From Pseudomonas sp. Bc-h (lineage in GTDB: Bacteria > Pseudomonadota > Gammaproteobacteria > Pseudomonadales > Pseudomonadaceae), in contig NZ_MUIN01000006.1 of NCBI RefSeq assembly GCF_002080045.1, positions 269,387 to 333,386 of the forward strand: DNA of 64,000 bases, read 5' to 3'. The notes below the pieces were generated by a model. It was not told the DNA's origin. It did not search any database and saw only the letters and a program-made list of their open reading frames with translations. The position numbers and the translations under genes were made by a program. Within the stretch, counting starts at the first letter, position 1. Each line of letters opens with the position of its first letter. Below are positions 38,331-47,879 of the stretch, in pieces.

Positions 38331-39481
38331 CAGGCGAGCAACTTGACCAGGGTCTGGTAGTAGATCTCGGTCAGCACGTCGAGATCGCTGGCCAGGATGC
38401 GTTCGTTGACCTGATGGATCGTGGCGTTCACCGGGCCCAACTCGACCACTTGCGTACCCAGGGTCGCGATGAAACGGCCATCCGACGTACCGCCGCTGGT
38501 AGAGGCCTTGGTTTCACGGCCGGTGACAGTCCTGATGCTGGCCGACACCGCGTCCAGCAATGCGCCGGGCTCGGTGAGGAACGGCAGGCCCGACAGCGCC
38601 CATTCGACGTGCCAGTCCAGATCGTGCTTGTCGAGGATATCGGCGACGCGCTTCTGCAGGCCTTCCACCGTGGATTCGGTAGAGAAGCGAAAGTTGAACA
38701 CCGCCGTCAGGTCACCCGGAATCACGTTGGTGGCGCCGGTGCCGGAGTTCAGGTTGGAAATCTGGAAGCTGGTGGGCGGGAAGAACGCATTGCCTTCGTC
38801 CCAATGCTCGGCGGCCAGTTCGGCCAGCGCTGGGGAGGCCAGGTGAATCGGGTTCTTCGCCAGATGCGGGTAAGCGACATGGCCCTGGACACCCTTGACG
38901 GTCAGGGTGGCGCCGAGAGAGCCACGGCGCCCGTTCTTGACCACGTCACCGACCAGGGTAGTGCTCGACGGTTCGCCGACGATGCACCAGTCCAGACGCT
39001 CTTTGCGGGCGGCCAGGCGCTCGACCACTGCCTTGGTGCCGTGATGCGCCGGGCCTTCTTCATCGCTGGTGATCAGGTAGGCGACCTTGCCCTTGTGGTT
39101 CGGGTGGTCGGCGACGAAACGCTCGGTGGCGATGATCATCGACGCCAGGCTGCCTTTCATGTCGGCAGCGCCACGGCCGCAGAGCATGCCGTGCTCATCG
39201 ATCAGCGCGTTGAACGGATCGTTCTGCCAGGCCTTCACCGGACCGGTCGGGACCACGTCGGTGTGGCCGGCGAAACACAGCACAGGACCGTCATCGGTGC
39301 CGTGGGTGGCCCAGAAGTTATCCACATCCTCGATGCGCATTGGCTCCAGCGTGAAACCGGCATCGCCCAGGCGTTTCATCATCACGGCCTGACAGTCGGC
39401 ATCGAGCGGTGTGACCGATGGGCGACGGATCAGGTCGCAGGCGAGTTGCAAAGTGGGCGAAAGGTCGGCTGGGGCTGTCAT
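38330..39481 (-). CDS. dapE: Succinyl-diaminopimelate desuccinylase
   Basis: A 383-residue M20 metallohydrolase. Zinc ligands and catalytic residues are visible in [24 protein letters not shown] and [11 protein letters not shown]. DapE removes succinate from N-succinyl-LL-diaminopimelate in lysine and peptidoglycan precursor synthesis. ATG 39481 gives the family N terminus; a longer frame reaches into the REP element and is not real. dapD and dapC of the same pathway lie in this window. Confidence 0.96.
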   Translation of the reverse strand: MTAPADLSPTLQLACDLIRRPSVTPLDADCQAVMMKRLGDAGFTLEPMRIEDVDNFWATHGTDDGPVLCFAGHTDVVPTGPVKAWQNDPFNALIDEHGMLCGRGAADMKGSLASMIIATERFVADHPNHKGKVAYLITSDEEGPAHHGTKAVVERLAARKERLDWCIVGEPSSTTLVGDVVKNGRRGSLGATLTVKGVQGHVAYPHLAKNPIHLASPALAELAAEHWDEGNAFFPPTSFQISNLNSGTGATNVIPGDLTAVFNFRFSTESTVEGLQKRVADILDKHDLDWHVEWALSGLPFLTEPGALLDAVSASIRTVTGRETKASTSGGTSDGRFIATLGTQVVELGPVNATIHQVNERILASDLDVLTEIYYQTLVKLLA

Positions 39482-39538
39482 GAAAGGTCCGTAGGTTGTG
39501 TCTGCGTCACCGTGGCGGGCCTGAACGGGATGGTAATC

Positions 39539-39632
39539 CTGTGGGGGGAGCTTGCTCGCGAAGAATGCCTGCCAGGCGCCGAATCGACATCCACAGTACC
39601 GGCCTCTTCGCGAGCAAGCTCCCTCCCACAAG
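39539..39632. repeat. REP palindrome, family B
   Basis: Arms TGTGGGGGGAGCTTGCTCGC and GCGAGCAAGCTCCCTCCCAC, the common fluorescens-group REP. A related degenerate copy is at 34295-34382 and a half at 26554. Confidence 0.88.
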
Positions 39633-39699
39633 GATTGCGTTCCAGATCGGGCTGCGCGCCAGGTTCTCGCAATGCAAAAAAGGGGGTTATCTTAAAGCA

Positions 39700-39725
39700 A
39701 AACGGCGACCCGAAGGCCGCCGTTT
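39700..39725 (-). terminator. Terminator of the first ndvB-like gene
   Basis: AAACGGCG / CGCCGTTT stem just downstream of the minus-strand stop at 39745. Confidence 0.75.
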
Positions 39726-39744
39726 AGTACAGCGCACAATTGTT

Positions 39745-42219
39745 TCAGGCCGTGGCGGGCTCGGTCGACGCCTTGGGTTTGGGCAGCGACGACAGAAACG
39801 CCATGATCAGCGCGGCCAGATACGGCAGCGACTGCACCAGCAGCATGGTTACCCAGAAACGCATGTCGTTGCTCGGCAAGCCTTGTACCAGGCAGATCCC
39901 CAGCGCGGCACCCCACAACAGCAGCATGATGAACAGCTCTTCGCGGACTTCCGAGATGGCCACCAGCAGGCCATGGCTGTCGGCATTTTTTGGGGTCCGG
40001 AAGAATGGCATGTTGCGAGTGAAAAGGCCGGACATGACAGCTCTGGCAATGGTGTGGTAGAGCGCCAGTCCTGCAACCACGGCCGCCATGGCATCACGGA
40101 GATCCAAGCCGACTAGCCGCTGATACAGATGCAAAGTCTTGCTGATCTTCACTAGGTATATCGTGATGAGCGACAACGGCAGAACGACCGGTGGCGCATG
40201 TAGCTGCAGGTCGGGCAGCAGCATCAGCAGCGTCCACAGCAGAGAGAAGAGCGTGAACAGAAACGCGATACCTTCGTTTATCCAGGGCAACCAACCCGCA
40301 ATGAAGTAATAGCGTTGCGCTCCATTGAGCGAATCGCATGTGCCGCGAAACAAAGATTTGCGGTGGCGCTTGAGGATCTGGACCGCCCCATAGGCCCACC
40401 GTGATCGCTGTTTCTTGAAGTCGATGAAAGTGTCCGGCGTCAGGCCTCTGCCGCAGCTCTGAAGAGAGTAAGCGGTGAGATGGCCTTTTTGCAGAATCCG
40501 CAGGCCCAGTTCGGCGTCTTCGCAAATGCACCAGTTGGCCCATCCCAGTTCTTCGAGTACACCGCGCCTGACCAGTGTCATGGTGCCGTGTTGAATAATC
40601 GCATTGTGGTCATTGCGAATGACCATACCAATACTGAAAAAGCCCTTGTATTCAGCAAAGCAGCTCCGTTTGAATAAGCTGTGCTTACCGTCACTGTAAT
40701 CTTGAGGGCATTGCACCAGCGCGATTGCAGGGTTGCTGAAGTGCGGCACCATCATTTTCAGCCAATGGCGACTGACGCAGTAGTCAGAGTCCACCACCCC
40801 AATGACCTGTGCATTGGCTGCCGTTTTTACTAACGCATAGTTCAGGGCGCCCGCCTTGAAACCATCCAGGCTGTCGAGGTGGAAGAAACGGAACTGCGGG
40901 CCAAGTCGTTGGCAATGCTGTTGGACAGGCGTCCAGATAGCGGGGTCGTGCGTGTTGTTATCAACGACGATAACCTCGAAATCGGGGTAGTCCATTGCTG
41001 CAAGAGCATTGAGGGTACTGATGACCATGTCGGGTGGTTCGTTGCAGCATGGCAGGTGAATCGACACTGTGGGGCGGATGGCATCGCGAGCCAGTACAGG
41101 CAGGAACATCCGCCGGGAACGGGATGTCCAGGCCGCTTCCAGCCACTCATGGATCTCGGTGAAAAGCCCCGCTGTCAGGTTCAGGAGTACGAGCGATGAG
41201 GCACCGATCATTACAGCGGTGGAGTACTCACTACTCGAGATCATACTGATGGCGAGTACCAAGGCGATCCAGGTGCACGCGAGCAGTGGCAGGATGAGTC
41301 TGGATCTGTGTTGCAGCGCAGACCCGTCAATCAGATCATGGGCGAAAGAGTGACTGGACAAATTTTCCAGTAGTGATGTGTCGAATGAGAACTTCGGACG
41401 GCGCGCTGCGTCCATGATGCCCCACTGCGCGCCGACAGCGCCTTCTTCGGTTTTCCACGGCTGGTCGAATGCCTCAATGATGTAGAAACGGCAATGACGC
41501 TGTTTCATCAAATGGATGCTGTGGAGCAGGTAATGCCTTTGTTGTCGGGTGGTCGATTGGATGGTGTTACTGCGGCGTCCGCCACTGGGCCATCCCATTT
41601 CCGATACCACGATAAGCATGTCCGGAAACAACTCGTTCAGCACAGTAAGCCGAGCCAACAAGACTTCCTGAACGTGCCGCTGAGGGACAGGCTCCCAGAA
41701 GGGCAGGATATGTACCGCGATCAGATCGACATGCGCTGCAAGATCCGGATCGCTTTGCCATATGTGCCATTGTTCTGAGCATGAAACCGGTAGTGCAGTC
41801 GCCGCTCGGACTCTAGTGAGATAGTGTTTGAGCTGATCGATGGATACGTCATGGCGGAACAGGGTCTCGTTGCCAACCAGGATCGCACTGACGTTGTCAT
41901 GCTCATTGGCAATGGCAATCGCGCGTTGTATCTCCACTTCATTTTTTTCTTCATCAGGCCCAATCCAGATGCCTAGCACTACGTCAAGACCGAACTGGGC
42001 AGCCAGTCCGGGGATGAGTCCCAGCGTGCGATGCACTGAATAGGTTCTGATGCTGTCGGTGTACTGGCTGATCAGAGCCAGATCTTCGCTGATTTGCCTG
42101 GCAGAAGGATAGTTGCGTGACGCAGGGGACTGGCCTTCGCGGAACGGGCTATAACAAAGACCTGAAAGTTTTTTTGGCAGTGGGGCGAATGTCTGGTTCT
42201 GCAGGTGGCGCAGCTTCAT
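39745..42219 (-). CDS. NdvB-like glucan synthase paralogue (GH17 plus GT2), diverged
   Basis: An 824-residue protein. Residues about 20-270 are a GH17 glucanase-like domain (VGNETLFR acid/base, SEMGWPSGG nucleophile). Two membrane segments follow, then a GT2 domain with DSDY, CEDAELG and QRSRW motifs, then C-terminal membrane helices. Same design as the next gene but without its N-terminal membrane anchor; start ATG 42219 has GGAG seven bases upstream. The last 167 bases are nearly identical to the neighbour, while the rest is clearly diverged and visibly less GC-rich. Likely a beta-glucan synthase/transglycosylase; product unknown. Confidence 0.85.
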   Translation of the reverse strand: MKLRHLQNQTFAPLPKKLSGLCYSPFREGQSPASRNYPSARQISEDLALISQYTDSIRTYSVHRTLGLIPGLAAQFGLDVVLGIWIGPDEEKNEVEIQRAIAIANEHDNVSAILVGNETLFRHDVSIDQLKHYLTRVRAATALPVSCSEQWHIWQSDPDLAAHVDLIAVHILPFWEPVPQRHVQEVLLARLTVLNELFPDMLIVVSEMGWPSGGRRSNTIQSTTRQQRHYLLHSIHLMKQRHCRFYIIEAFDQPWKTEEGAVGAQWGIMDAARRPKFSFDTSLLENLSSHSFAHDLIDGSALQHRSRLILPLLACTWIALVLAISMISSSEYSTAVMIGASSLVLLNLTAGLFTEIHEWLEAAWTSRSRRMFLPVLARDAIRPTVSIHLPCCNEPPDMVISTLNALAAMDYPDFEVIVVDNNTHDPAIWTPVQQHCQRLGPQFRFFHLDSLDGFKAGALNYALVKTAANAQVIGVVDSDYCVSRHWLKMMVPHFSNPAIALVQCPQDYSDGKHSLFKRSCFAEYKGFFSIGMVIRNDHNAIIQHGTMTLVRRGVLEELGWANWCICEDAELGLRILQKGHLTAYSLQSCGRGLTPDTFIDFKKQRSRWAYGAVQILKRHRKSLFRGTCDSLNGAQRYYFIAGWLPWINEGIAFLFTLFSLLWTLLMLLPDLQLHAPPVVLPLSLITIYLVKISKTLHLYQRLVGLDLRDAMAAVVAGLALYHTIARAVMSGLFTRNMPFFRTPKNADSHGLLVAISEVREELFIMLLLWGAALGICLVQGLPSNDMRFWVTMLLVQSLPYLAALIMAFLSSLPKPKASTEPATA

Positions 42220-42365
42220 GACTGGACTCCATGTCGGTAGGAACAACTGCCTTTTCATGGCGAAGTTCGATTACTGAAGCCTAGCGACATGGGCCTGCGG
42301 TCGTGGAGGGTTCGCCATATTTGTTCGAAGCCAAAAGGCGCACTGTTATCGCGAATGAATGAGTG

Positions 42366-42400
42366 ACACCCTCACCGGCACGGCATGCCGGTGAGGGTGT
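42366..42400 (-). terminator. Strong hairpin at the 3' end of ndvB
   Basis: A perfect 15-bp stem (ACACCCTCACCGGCA / TGCCGGTGAGGGTGT) with a CGGCA loop, just past the ndvB stop. No T tract, so it may block exonucleases or reduce read-through into the paralogue. Confidence 0.7.
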
Positions 42401-42406
42401 GGCGGG

Positions 42407-44995
42407 TCAGGCGGTAGCTTCCTGTTCAGCCAGATTCGGCTTGGGCAGCGACGACAGAAACGCCATGATCAGCGCGGCCAGATACGGCAGCGACTGCACC
42501 AGCAGCATGGTCACCCAGAAGCGCATGTCATTGCTCGGCAAGCCTTGTACCAGGCAGATCCCCAGCGCGGCGCCCCACAACAGCAGCATGATGAACAGCT
42601 CTTCGCGAGCCTCGGAAATCGCCACCAGCAGGCCATGGCTGTCGGCGTTTTTAGGTGTGCGGAAGAACGGGATGCTGCTGGTGAAAAAACCGTACAGCAC
42701 AGCTTTAGCGATGGTGTGCGACAGCGCCAGTCCCGCCAGTGCGGCATAGAACGCGTCCTTGAGGTTCACGCCTACAGCGCGGCGGTAAAGGAAGATGATC
42801 TTGCCCACTTTGAAGAAGAACAGCGCAAGCGGCGGGATCGCGAAGATCAGCAGCGGCGGATCGACCCGGTTGGGCACGATGATCATCGCCGACGACCAGA
42901 GCAAGGCGCCGAAGGTGAAGAAGATGTTCATGCCGTCGGCCACCCACGGCAACCAGCCCGCGAGGAAGTGGTAACGCTGGCCGCGGGTCAGTTCGGTGTC
43001 CTTGCCGCGCAACAGGCTGGCGGCATGCCGCTTGATAATTTGAATCGCACCATAGGCCCAGCGGAAACGCTGCTTTTTGAAGTCGATGAACGTATCGGGC
43101 ATCAAGCCCTTGCCGAAGCTGTTATGGGCGTAGGCGGCGGAATAGCCTTTCTCGAACACCCGCAGACCCAGCTCGGCGTCCTCACAGATGCACCAGTCGG
43201 CCCAGCCGAGTTCCTCCAGAACCGAGCGGCGGGTCATGGTCATGGTGCCGTGCTGAATGATCGCGTCGCGGTCGTTGCGGGTGACCATACCGATGTGGAA
43301 GAAGCCTTTGTATTCGGAGTAGCAGAGCTTCTTGAACGCGCTTTCCTGTTGGTCGCGATAGTCCTGCGGCGATTGCACCACTGCGATTTTCGGGTCGGCG
43401 AAGTGCGGGACCATGTGCTTGAGCCAGTTGCGGTCTACGCAGTAATCCGAGTCGATCACCGCAATGACCTCGGCGTCCGGCGCAGTGTGCGGAATCAGAT
43501 AATTCAGCGCGCCACCCTTGAAGCCCGCCAATGGCGCGACGTGGAAGAACTTGAAGCGTTCGCCGAGCGTTTCACAGTGGGCCTTGACCGGTTCCCACAC
43601 GGCCGGGTCCTTGGTGTTGTTGTCGATCAGCAACACTTCGAAGTCCGGGTAATCCAGTGCGGCCAGCGCGTTGAGGGTCTGTTTGACCATCTCCGGTGGC
43701 TCGTTGTAGCAGGGCACATGCACCGAGACTTTCGGTCGGTAGGCAGTGTCTGCTTCAACCGGCAGGAATTCACGACGCCGCTTGTGAGTCCAGACCGCTT
43801 CGGCGAGTTCATGGGCCTCAGTCAGCAGTACGATAAATACCCCGAAGGCACCCAATGCCAGCAAAAATCCTACGAGCAGGCTGAACCAGGTGCTGTATTG
43901 CTGGCTGTAGTCGTAGCCGATCCACACCAGCACCGAACCGCAAAGAAACGCGATGAAGGTCAGAAAGGTACGCCCACGTTGACGCAGGGCCGAGCCGTCG
44001 ATCAGCAGCAGGGCAAGGGCGAGCATCGCCAATACCGCAGAGCCAATGGCCAGCACGCGCCATTGCGGAATCGCGACAACGGGCCCTTCGAAATTGAATT
44101 TCTGCTGCCGGGCGGCGTTGAACACGCCCCAATACGCGCCCACTGAGCCTTCGTCACTGGCCTTCCACGGCTGGTCGAAGGCCTCGATCACAAAATAGTT
44201 GAAGCCCTGGCGATTAAGCTTGTTGACCAGCGTGCGCAGGTAGATCGCCTGATCCGCCTGGGTCGCATCGGCACCACCGCGCATGTGGCCGTTGCTCGGC
44301 CAGCCTACCTCCGACAACAGCAGCGGCTTTTTCGGGAACATGCGTTTCAGTTCCCGCGCTCGGTCGAAGACGAACTGCCCGGCCTTGTCCATCGGGATGT
44401 GTTCCCAGTAGGGCAGGATGTGCGCGGCAATTAGGTCGACGTGTTTGCCCAGTTCGGGGTATTTCTCCCAAATGTGCCATTGCTCGGAAGTGGTCACCGG
44501 CACTTTCACCGCGGCGCGGACGCGATCAAGAATGGCGATCAAATCCTTGGGTTTGATCTCTTCACGAAACAGCGCCTCGTTACCCACTACGACGCGAACC
44601 ACGCTGCGCGTTGTGTTTGCCAACTCGATGGCGGTGTTGATTTCCCGCTCGTTACGCTCAAGGTCCGGGCTGATCCAGATGCCGAGCGTGACGCGCAAGC
44701 CGAATTCCTCGGCCAGTTTGGGGATGTCTTTGAGGCTGCCATCCACCGAGTAGATGCGGATGTTGTCAGTTTCCTTGCTCATCAGCTCCAGGTCCTGACG
44801 CATTTCGTCGTCGGACGGGTACTGGTCCTTCTGTGGGTTTTGGCCCAGGCGGAAAGGGGAGTAGGAAAATCCAGAGATTTGTTCGGGCCAGTTGGGAGTG
44901 GTGACTGGACGGTTGATCAGCGCCCAGAAGCCGGTGAACAGCGCGGCAATTGCCACGACGACAACCAGGTTGAGTCCAAATTTACGCGATGGCAT
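42407..44995 (-). CDS. ndvB: NdvB-type cyclic beta-glucan synthase (GH17 plus GT2)
   Basis: An 862-residue membrane protein. An N-terminal anchor (LVVVVAIAALFTGFWALI) precedes a GH17-like domain (VGNEALFR, SEVGWPSNG), membrane helices and a processive GT2 domain (DSDYCVDRNW, CEDAELGLR, QRFRWAYG). In P. aeruginosa ndvB lies next to dapE and makes periplasmic cyclic beta-1,3-glucans linked to biofilm antibiotic tolerance. ATG 44995 is chosen because it begins the anchor. Which of the tandem pair is the true orthologue is inferred from the anchor and higher similarity to typical Pseudomonas sequence. Confidence 0.88.
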   Translation of the reverse strand: MPSRKFGLNLVVVVAIAALFTGFWALINRPVTTPNWPEQISGFSYSPFRLGQNPQKDQYPSDDEMRQDLELMSKETDNIRIYSVDGSLKDIPKLAEEFGLRVTLGIWISPDLERNEREINTAIELANTTRSVVRVVVGNEALFREEIKPKDLIAILDRVRAAVKVPVTTSEQWHIWEKYPELGKHVDLIAAHILPYWEHIPMDKAGQFVFDRARELKRMFPKKPLLLSEVGWPSNGHMRGGADATQADQAIYLRTLVNKLNRQGFNYFVIEAFDQPWKASDEGSVGAYWGVFNAARQQKFNFEGPVVAIPQWRVLAIGSAVLAMLALALLLIDGSALRQRGRTFLTFIAFLCGSVLVWIGYDYSQQYSTWFSLLVGFLLALGAFGVFIVLLTEAHELAEAVWTHKRRREFLPVEADTAYRPKVSVHVPCYNEPPEMVKQTLNALAALDYPDFEVLLIDNNTKDPAVWEPVKAHCETLGERFKFFHVAPLAGFKGGALNYLIPHTAPDAEVIAVIDSDYCVDRNWLKHMVPHFADPKIAVVQSPQDYRDQQESAFKKLCYSEYKGFFHIGMVTRNDRDAIIQHGTMTMTRRSVLEELGWADWCICEDAELGLRVFEKGYSAAYAHNSFGKGLMPDTFIDFKKQRFRWAYGAIQIIKRHAASLLRGKDTELTRGQRYHFLAGWLPWVADGMNIFFTFGALLWSSAMIIVPNRVDPPLLIFAIPPLALFFFKVGKIIFLYRRAVGVNLKDAFYAALAGLALSHTIAKAVLYGFFTSSIPFFRTPKNADSHGLLVAISEAREELFIMLLLWGAALGICLVQGLPSNDMRFWVTMLLVQSLPYLAALIMAFLSSLPKPNLAEQEATA

Positions 44996-45146
44996 AGGTA
45001 CTTCAGGTTCCAAGCGGGGAACGGGGAGAAGCTGACAGACGTCAGCCAGCACGAGCTTTGGCAACCTACAAAGATTGAAGTTCTATTCCGAAAAAAATGT
45101 AGTCCGTTTCGCCGTAATCCGTGAGCAAGGACCTCTGTAAGATTTT

Positions 45147-45169
45147 ACCGTCGGCAAGCCGGAGTACTA
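45147..45169. repeat. Half REP, family A
   Basis: ACCGTCGGCAAGCCGGAGTA matches the right arm of 36994-37057 with a few changes. The left arm is absent. Confidence 0.6.
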
Positions 45170-45255
45170 CGGGGCGTGCGCATGTGAACATCGGGTCGCC
45201 GGGATTTCTGACCAAACACCTGCAACCAACTGCTGTCCCAAACTCAGGCACGGCC

Positions 45256-45261
45256 TATAAT
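45256..45261 (+). promoter_or_regulatory. Possible tcdA -10 element
   Basis: Consensus TATAAT 28 bases before the tcdA start. -35 not clear. Confidence 0.5.
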
Positions 45262-45288
45262 GCGCGCCGGTTTTTTGGGGTAATGGTC

Positions 45289-46113
45289 ATGAGCACAGAA
45301 GATCCGCGGTTTGCTGGCGTCGCCCGGCTGTATGGCATCGAAGGCCTGCAGCGGCTGCGCGCGGCCCATGTGGCGGTGGTCGGTATCGGCGGCGTGGGTT
45401 CTTGGGCGGCGGAGGCCATGGCCCGTTGCGGCGTGGGCGAAATTTCGCTGTTCGATCTGGACGACGTCTGCGTCAGCAACAGCAATCGTCAGTTGCATGC
45501 GCTGACCAGCACCGTCGGTCGCTCGAAGGTCGACGTCATGGCTGATCGTCTGCGGGAGATCAACCCGGATTGCGTGGTCCATGCCGTCGCCGATTTCGTC
45601 ACCCGCGAAACCATGGCCGAATACATCATCCCTGACATCGACTGTGTGCTCGACTGCATCGACAGCGTAAACGCCAAAGCGGCGCTGATCGCCTGGTGCA
45701 AGCGCCGCAAAATCCAGATCATCACCACCGGCGGAGCGGGAGGGCAGATCGACCCGACGCTGATTCAGGTCTGTGATCTCAACCGTACATACAACGACCC
45801 GCTGGCCTCAAAAGTACGTTCGACCTTGCGCCGCGATTACGGATTCTCCCGCACCGTTACCCGTCACTACAGCGTGCCGTGTGTGTTCTCCACCGAGCAA
45901 CTGCGCTACCCGAAACCGGACGGAAGCATCTGCCTGCAGAAAAGCTTCGTGGGTGATGGCGTGAAACTCGACTGTGCCGGCGGGTTTGGCGCGGTGATGA
46001 TGGTGACTGCGACATTCGGCATGGTCGCTGCCACCAAGGCGGTGGACAAGATCGTTGCCGGCATGCGTCGCCCTTCGGACAAGGCCAAGGCCAAAGAGCC
46101 CGTGCAACCCTGA
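45289..46113 (+). CDS. tcdA: TcdA, tRNA t6A dehydratase
   Basis: A 274-residue ThiF/E1-like protein with the ATP-binding loop VVGIGGVGSWAAEAMARCG and FDLDDVCVSNSNRQ. TcdA (CsdL) cyclises t6A to ct6A at A37 of tRNAs, using ATP, and works with CsdA-CsdE. Those two genes lie just to the right in convergent orientation. ATG 45289 has GGGG eight bases upstream; ATG 45283 is an alternative. Confidence 0.93.
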   Translation: MSTEDPRFAGVARLYGIEGLQRLRAAHVAVVGIGGVGSWAAEAMARCGVGEISLFDLDDVCVSNSNRQLHALTSTVGRSKVDVMADRLREINPDCVVHAVADFVTRETMAEYIIPDIDCVLDCIDSVNAKAALIAWCKRRKIQIITTGGAGGQIDPTLIQVCDLNRTYNDPLASKVRSTLRRDYGFSRTVTRHYSVPCVFSTEQLRYPKPDGSICLQKSFVGDGVKLDCAGGFGAVMMVTATFGMVAATKAVDKIVAGMRRPSDKAKAKEPVQP

Positions 46114-46132
46114 TTCGGTGTTGCTGACTCTG

Positions 46133-46196
46133 TATCAGTCCAGCTTGCCGGCGAGGATTATTCAGGATTCCTGCCGCCGGTCAGCAAGACTGCTAC
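46133..46196. repeat. REP palindrome, family A (diverged)
   Basis: TATCAGTCCAGCTTGCCGGC and the right arm ending AGCAAGACTGCTA, placed between the convergent tcdA and csdE genes. Confidence 0.75.
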
Positions 46197-46203
46197 ATGG
46201 AAT

Positions 46204-46611
46204 TCAGCTGTCTGCCATACCGCGCATCTTCTGCAGCACGGCATTCAGCCCGTTGCTGCGCGAAGGCGAGAGCTGGCGACTCAATCCCAGTTGATTGAAC
46301 CAATCCGGCAGGTCGACCTGTTGTAGCTCCTGGGTCGACAAACCGTTGACCCGTGCCAGCAGCAGCGCCACCAGGCCACGAATCAAGCGAGCATCACTGG
46401 CCGCTCGAAACTGCCAGCGCCCTTCCTCCAGATTGCCCAGCAACCAGACCTTGCTTTCGCAGCCGTCCACCAAATGTTCGTCGACCTTTTCGTCGTCGGC
46501 CACCGATGGCAGGCGCTCGCCCCACTGCATCAGCAGGCGGGCCCGTTGTTCCCAGCCAAGCGAGGCATCGAACGTGTCCAAGGCGGTTTGTGCGTCGCTT
46601 GGCAGGCTCAT
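46204..46611 (-). CDS. csdE: CsdE, SufE-like sulfur acceptor
   Basis: A 135-residue SufE-family protein. The sulfur-accepting Cys is in LVDGCESKVWLLG. It accepts sulfur from CsdA and boosts its activity. Its start overlaps the csdA stop by 4 bp, giving a coupled csdA-csdE pair. Partner tcdA is convergent. Confidence 0.92.
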   Translation of the reverse strand: MSLPSDAQTALDTFDASLGWEQRARLLMQWGERLPSVADDEKVDEHLVDGCESKVWLLGNLEEGRWQFRAASDARLIRGLVALLLARVNGLSTQELQQVDLPDWFNQLGLSRQLSPSRSNGLNAVLQKMRGMADS

Positions 46612-47813
46612 CGCAGCAACTCCAATGCCTGATCCAGCGCGTTGAAAAAACGCTGCAAATCCTCGGAATCGTTGTAGAGGCCTAGCGATACGCGAATGGC
46701 GCCAGACAAGCCCAGGCTGCTGATCAGTGGAATCGCACAGTGATGGCCTGCGCGAACGGCGATCCCCTGTTCGGTCAGCAGGTGCGCAAGGTCCGCGTTA
46801 TGCACGCCCTCGACGACGAAACTCGCCAGGGCTACCTGCGGCCTGCCGACCAGTTGCACGCCTTCGCGCAGCATCAGCCCGGCACACAGCAATTCGTGCA
46901 AGCGGGCTTCGTGTTCAGCAGCCGCGACCTGATTGACATCGTTCAGGTAGTCGAGCGTCGCGCCCAGGCCGATCACCCCTGAAACTGGCGGCGTACCGGC
47001 TTCGAAACCCAAGGGGGCCGGGCGAAACGTTGCCTCGTGATAGCCAGCCTGAAGCACCATCTCGCCGCCGAACTGCCAATGCCGCAGTTGTGCGAGCGCC
47101 TGATGGCGGCCGAACACCACGCCGACGCCATCGGGGCCGTACAGCTTGTGGCTGGAGAACACGTAAAAGTCACAACCCAGCGCCTGCACGTCGTGACGGC
47201 CGTGGACCACACCCTGGGCGCCATCAATGACGGTCAATGCGCCCTGAGCTTTTGCCAGCGCGACCAGTTGACCCACCGGCTGCCAGGTGCCGAGTACGTT
47301 GGACAGCTGGCTGACCGCTAGTAGGCGCGTGCGGGCGGTGATCAAGTGGGCCGCGGCGTCAACGTCGATAACGCCGTCCGGGGTCAGCGCAAGTACAACC
47401 AGTTTGAGGTAGCGACGGGCTGCCAGTTGCTGCCATGGCAACAGATTGGCGTGATGTTCCAGTGCGCTGATGACAATCTCGTCGCCCGGCTGGAACAGAT
47501 GTTCAAGCCCGTACGCCAACAGGTTGAACGCCGAAGTCGCGCCGTGTGTGAACACGACCTGTCCGCAAGAGTCCGCGTGGAGCCATTCGGCCACTTTATG
47601 GCGGGTGTCTTCGAATGCCTGCGTGGCCATGGCGCCGGGCAGGTGCTGGGCACGATGCACATTGGCGGCGCCATTGGCGTAGTAATGCGCCAGAGCGTCG
47701 ATCAGGGCTTGAGGTTTTTGTGCGGTGGCGGCGCTGTCCAGATAGATCTGGCCTTGCCGTTCAAGGGCGTCGAGGGCAGGGAAGTCAGCGCGCCAGGGAG
47801 AAATGAGGGACAT
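46608..47813 (-). CDS. csdA: CsdA, cysteine desulfurase
   Basis: A 401-residue PLP enzyme of the SufS/CsdA class. The PLP Lys is in FSSHKLYGPDG and the persulfide Cys in VRAGHHCAIPL. It releases sulfur from cysteine to CsdE. Full length, intact motifs. Upstream, 66 bp separate it from dapD on the same strand. Confidence 0.94.
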   Translation of the reverse strand: MSLISPWRADFPALDALERQGQIYLDSAATAQKPQALIDALAHYYANGAANVHRAQHLPGAMATQAFEDTRHKVAEWLHADSCGQVVFTHGATSAFNLLAYGLEHLFQPGDEIVISALEHHANLLPWQQLAARRYLKLVVLALTPDGVIDVDAAAHLITARTRLLAVSQLSNVLGTWQPVGQLVALAKAQGALTVIDGAQGVVHGRHDVQALGCDFYVFSSHKLYGPDGVGVVFGRHQALAQLRHWQFGGEMVLQAGYHEATFRPAPLGFEAGTPPVSGVIGLGATLDYLNDVNQVAAAEHEARLHELLCAGLMLREGVQLVGRPQVALASFVVEGVHNADLAHLLTEQGIAVRAGHHCAIPLISSLGLSGAIRVSLGLYNDSEDLQRFFNALDQALELLR

Positions 47814-47879
47814 ACGTCAGGGCTCTGTGAAGAGGGTTCGAGCCCCATGAGAGGGGCCCGAATCCTTACGCGGCATCGA

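Noticed and set aside
38162..39727. Plus-strand open frame opposite rlmA and dapE
   Set aside because: Both minus-strand genes have full motifs; the opposite frame crosses the REP palindrome and has no domain.
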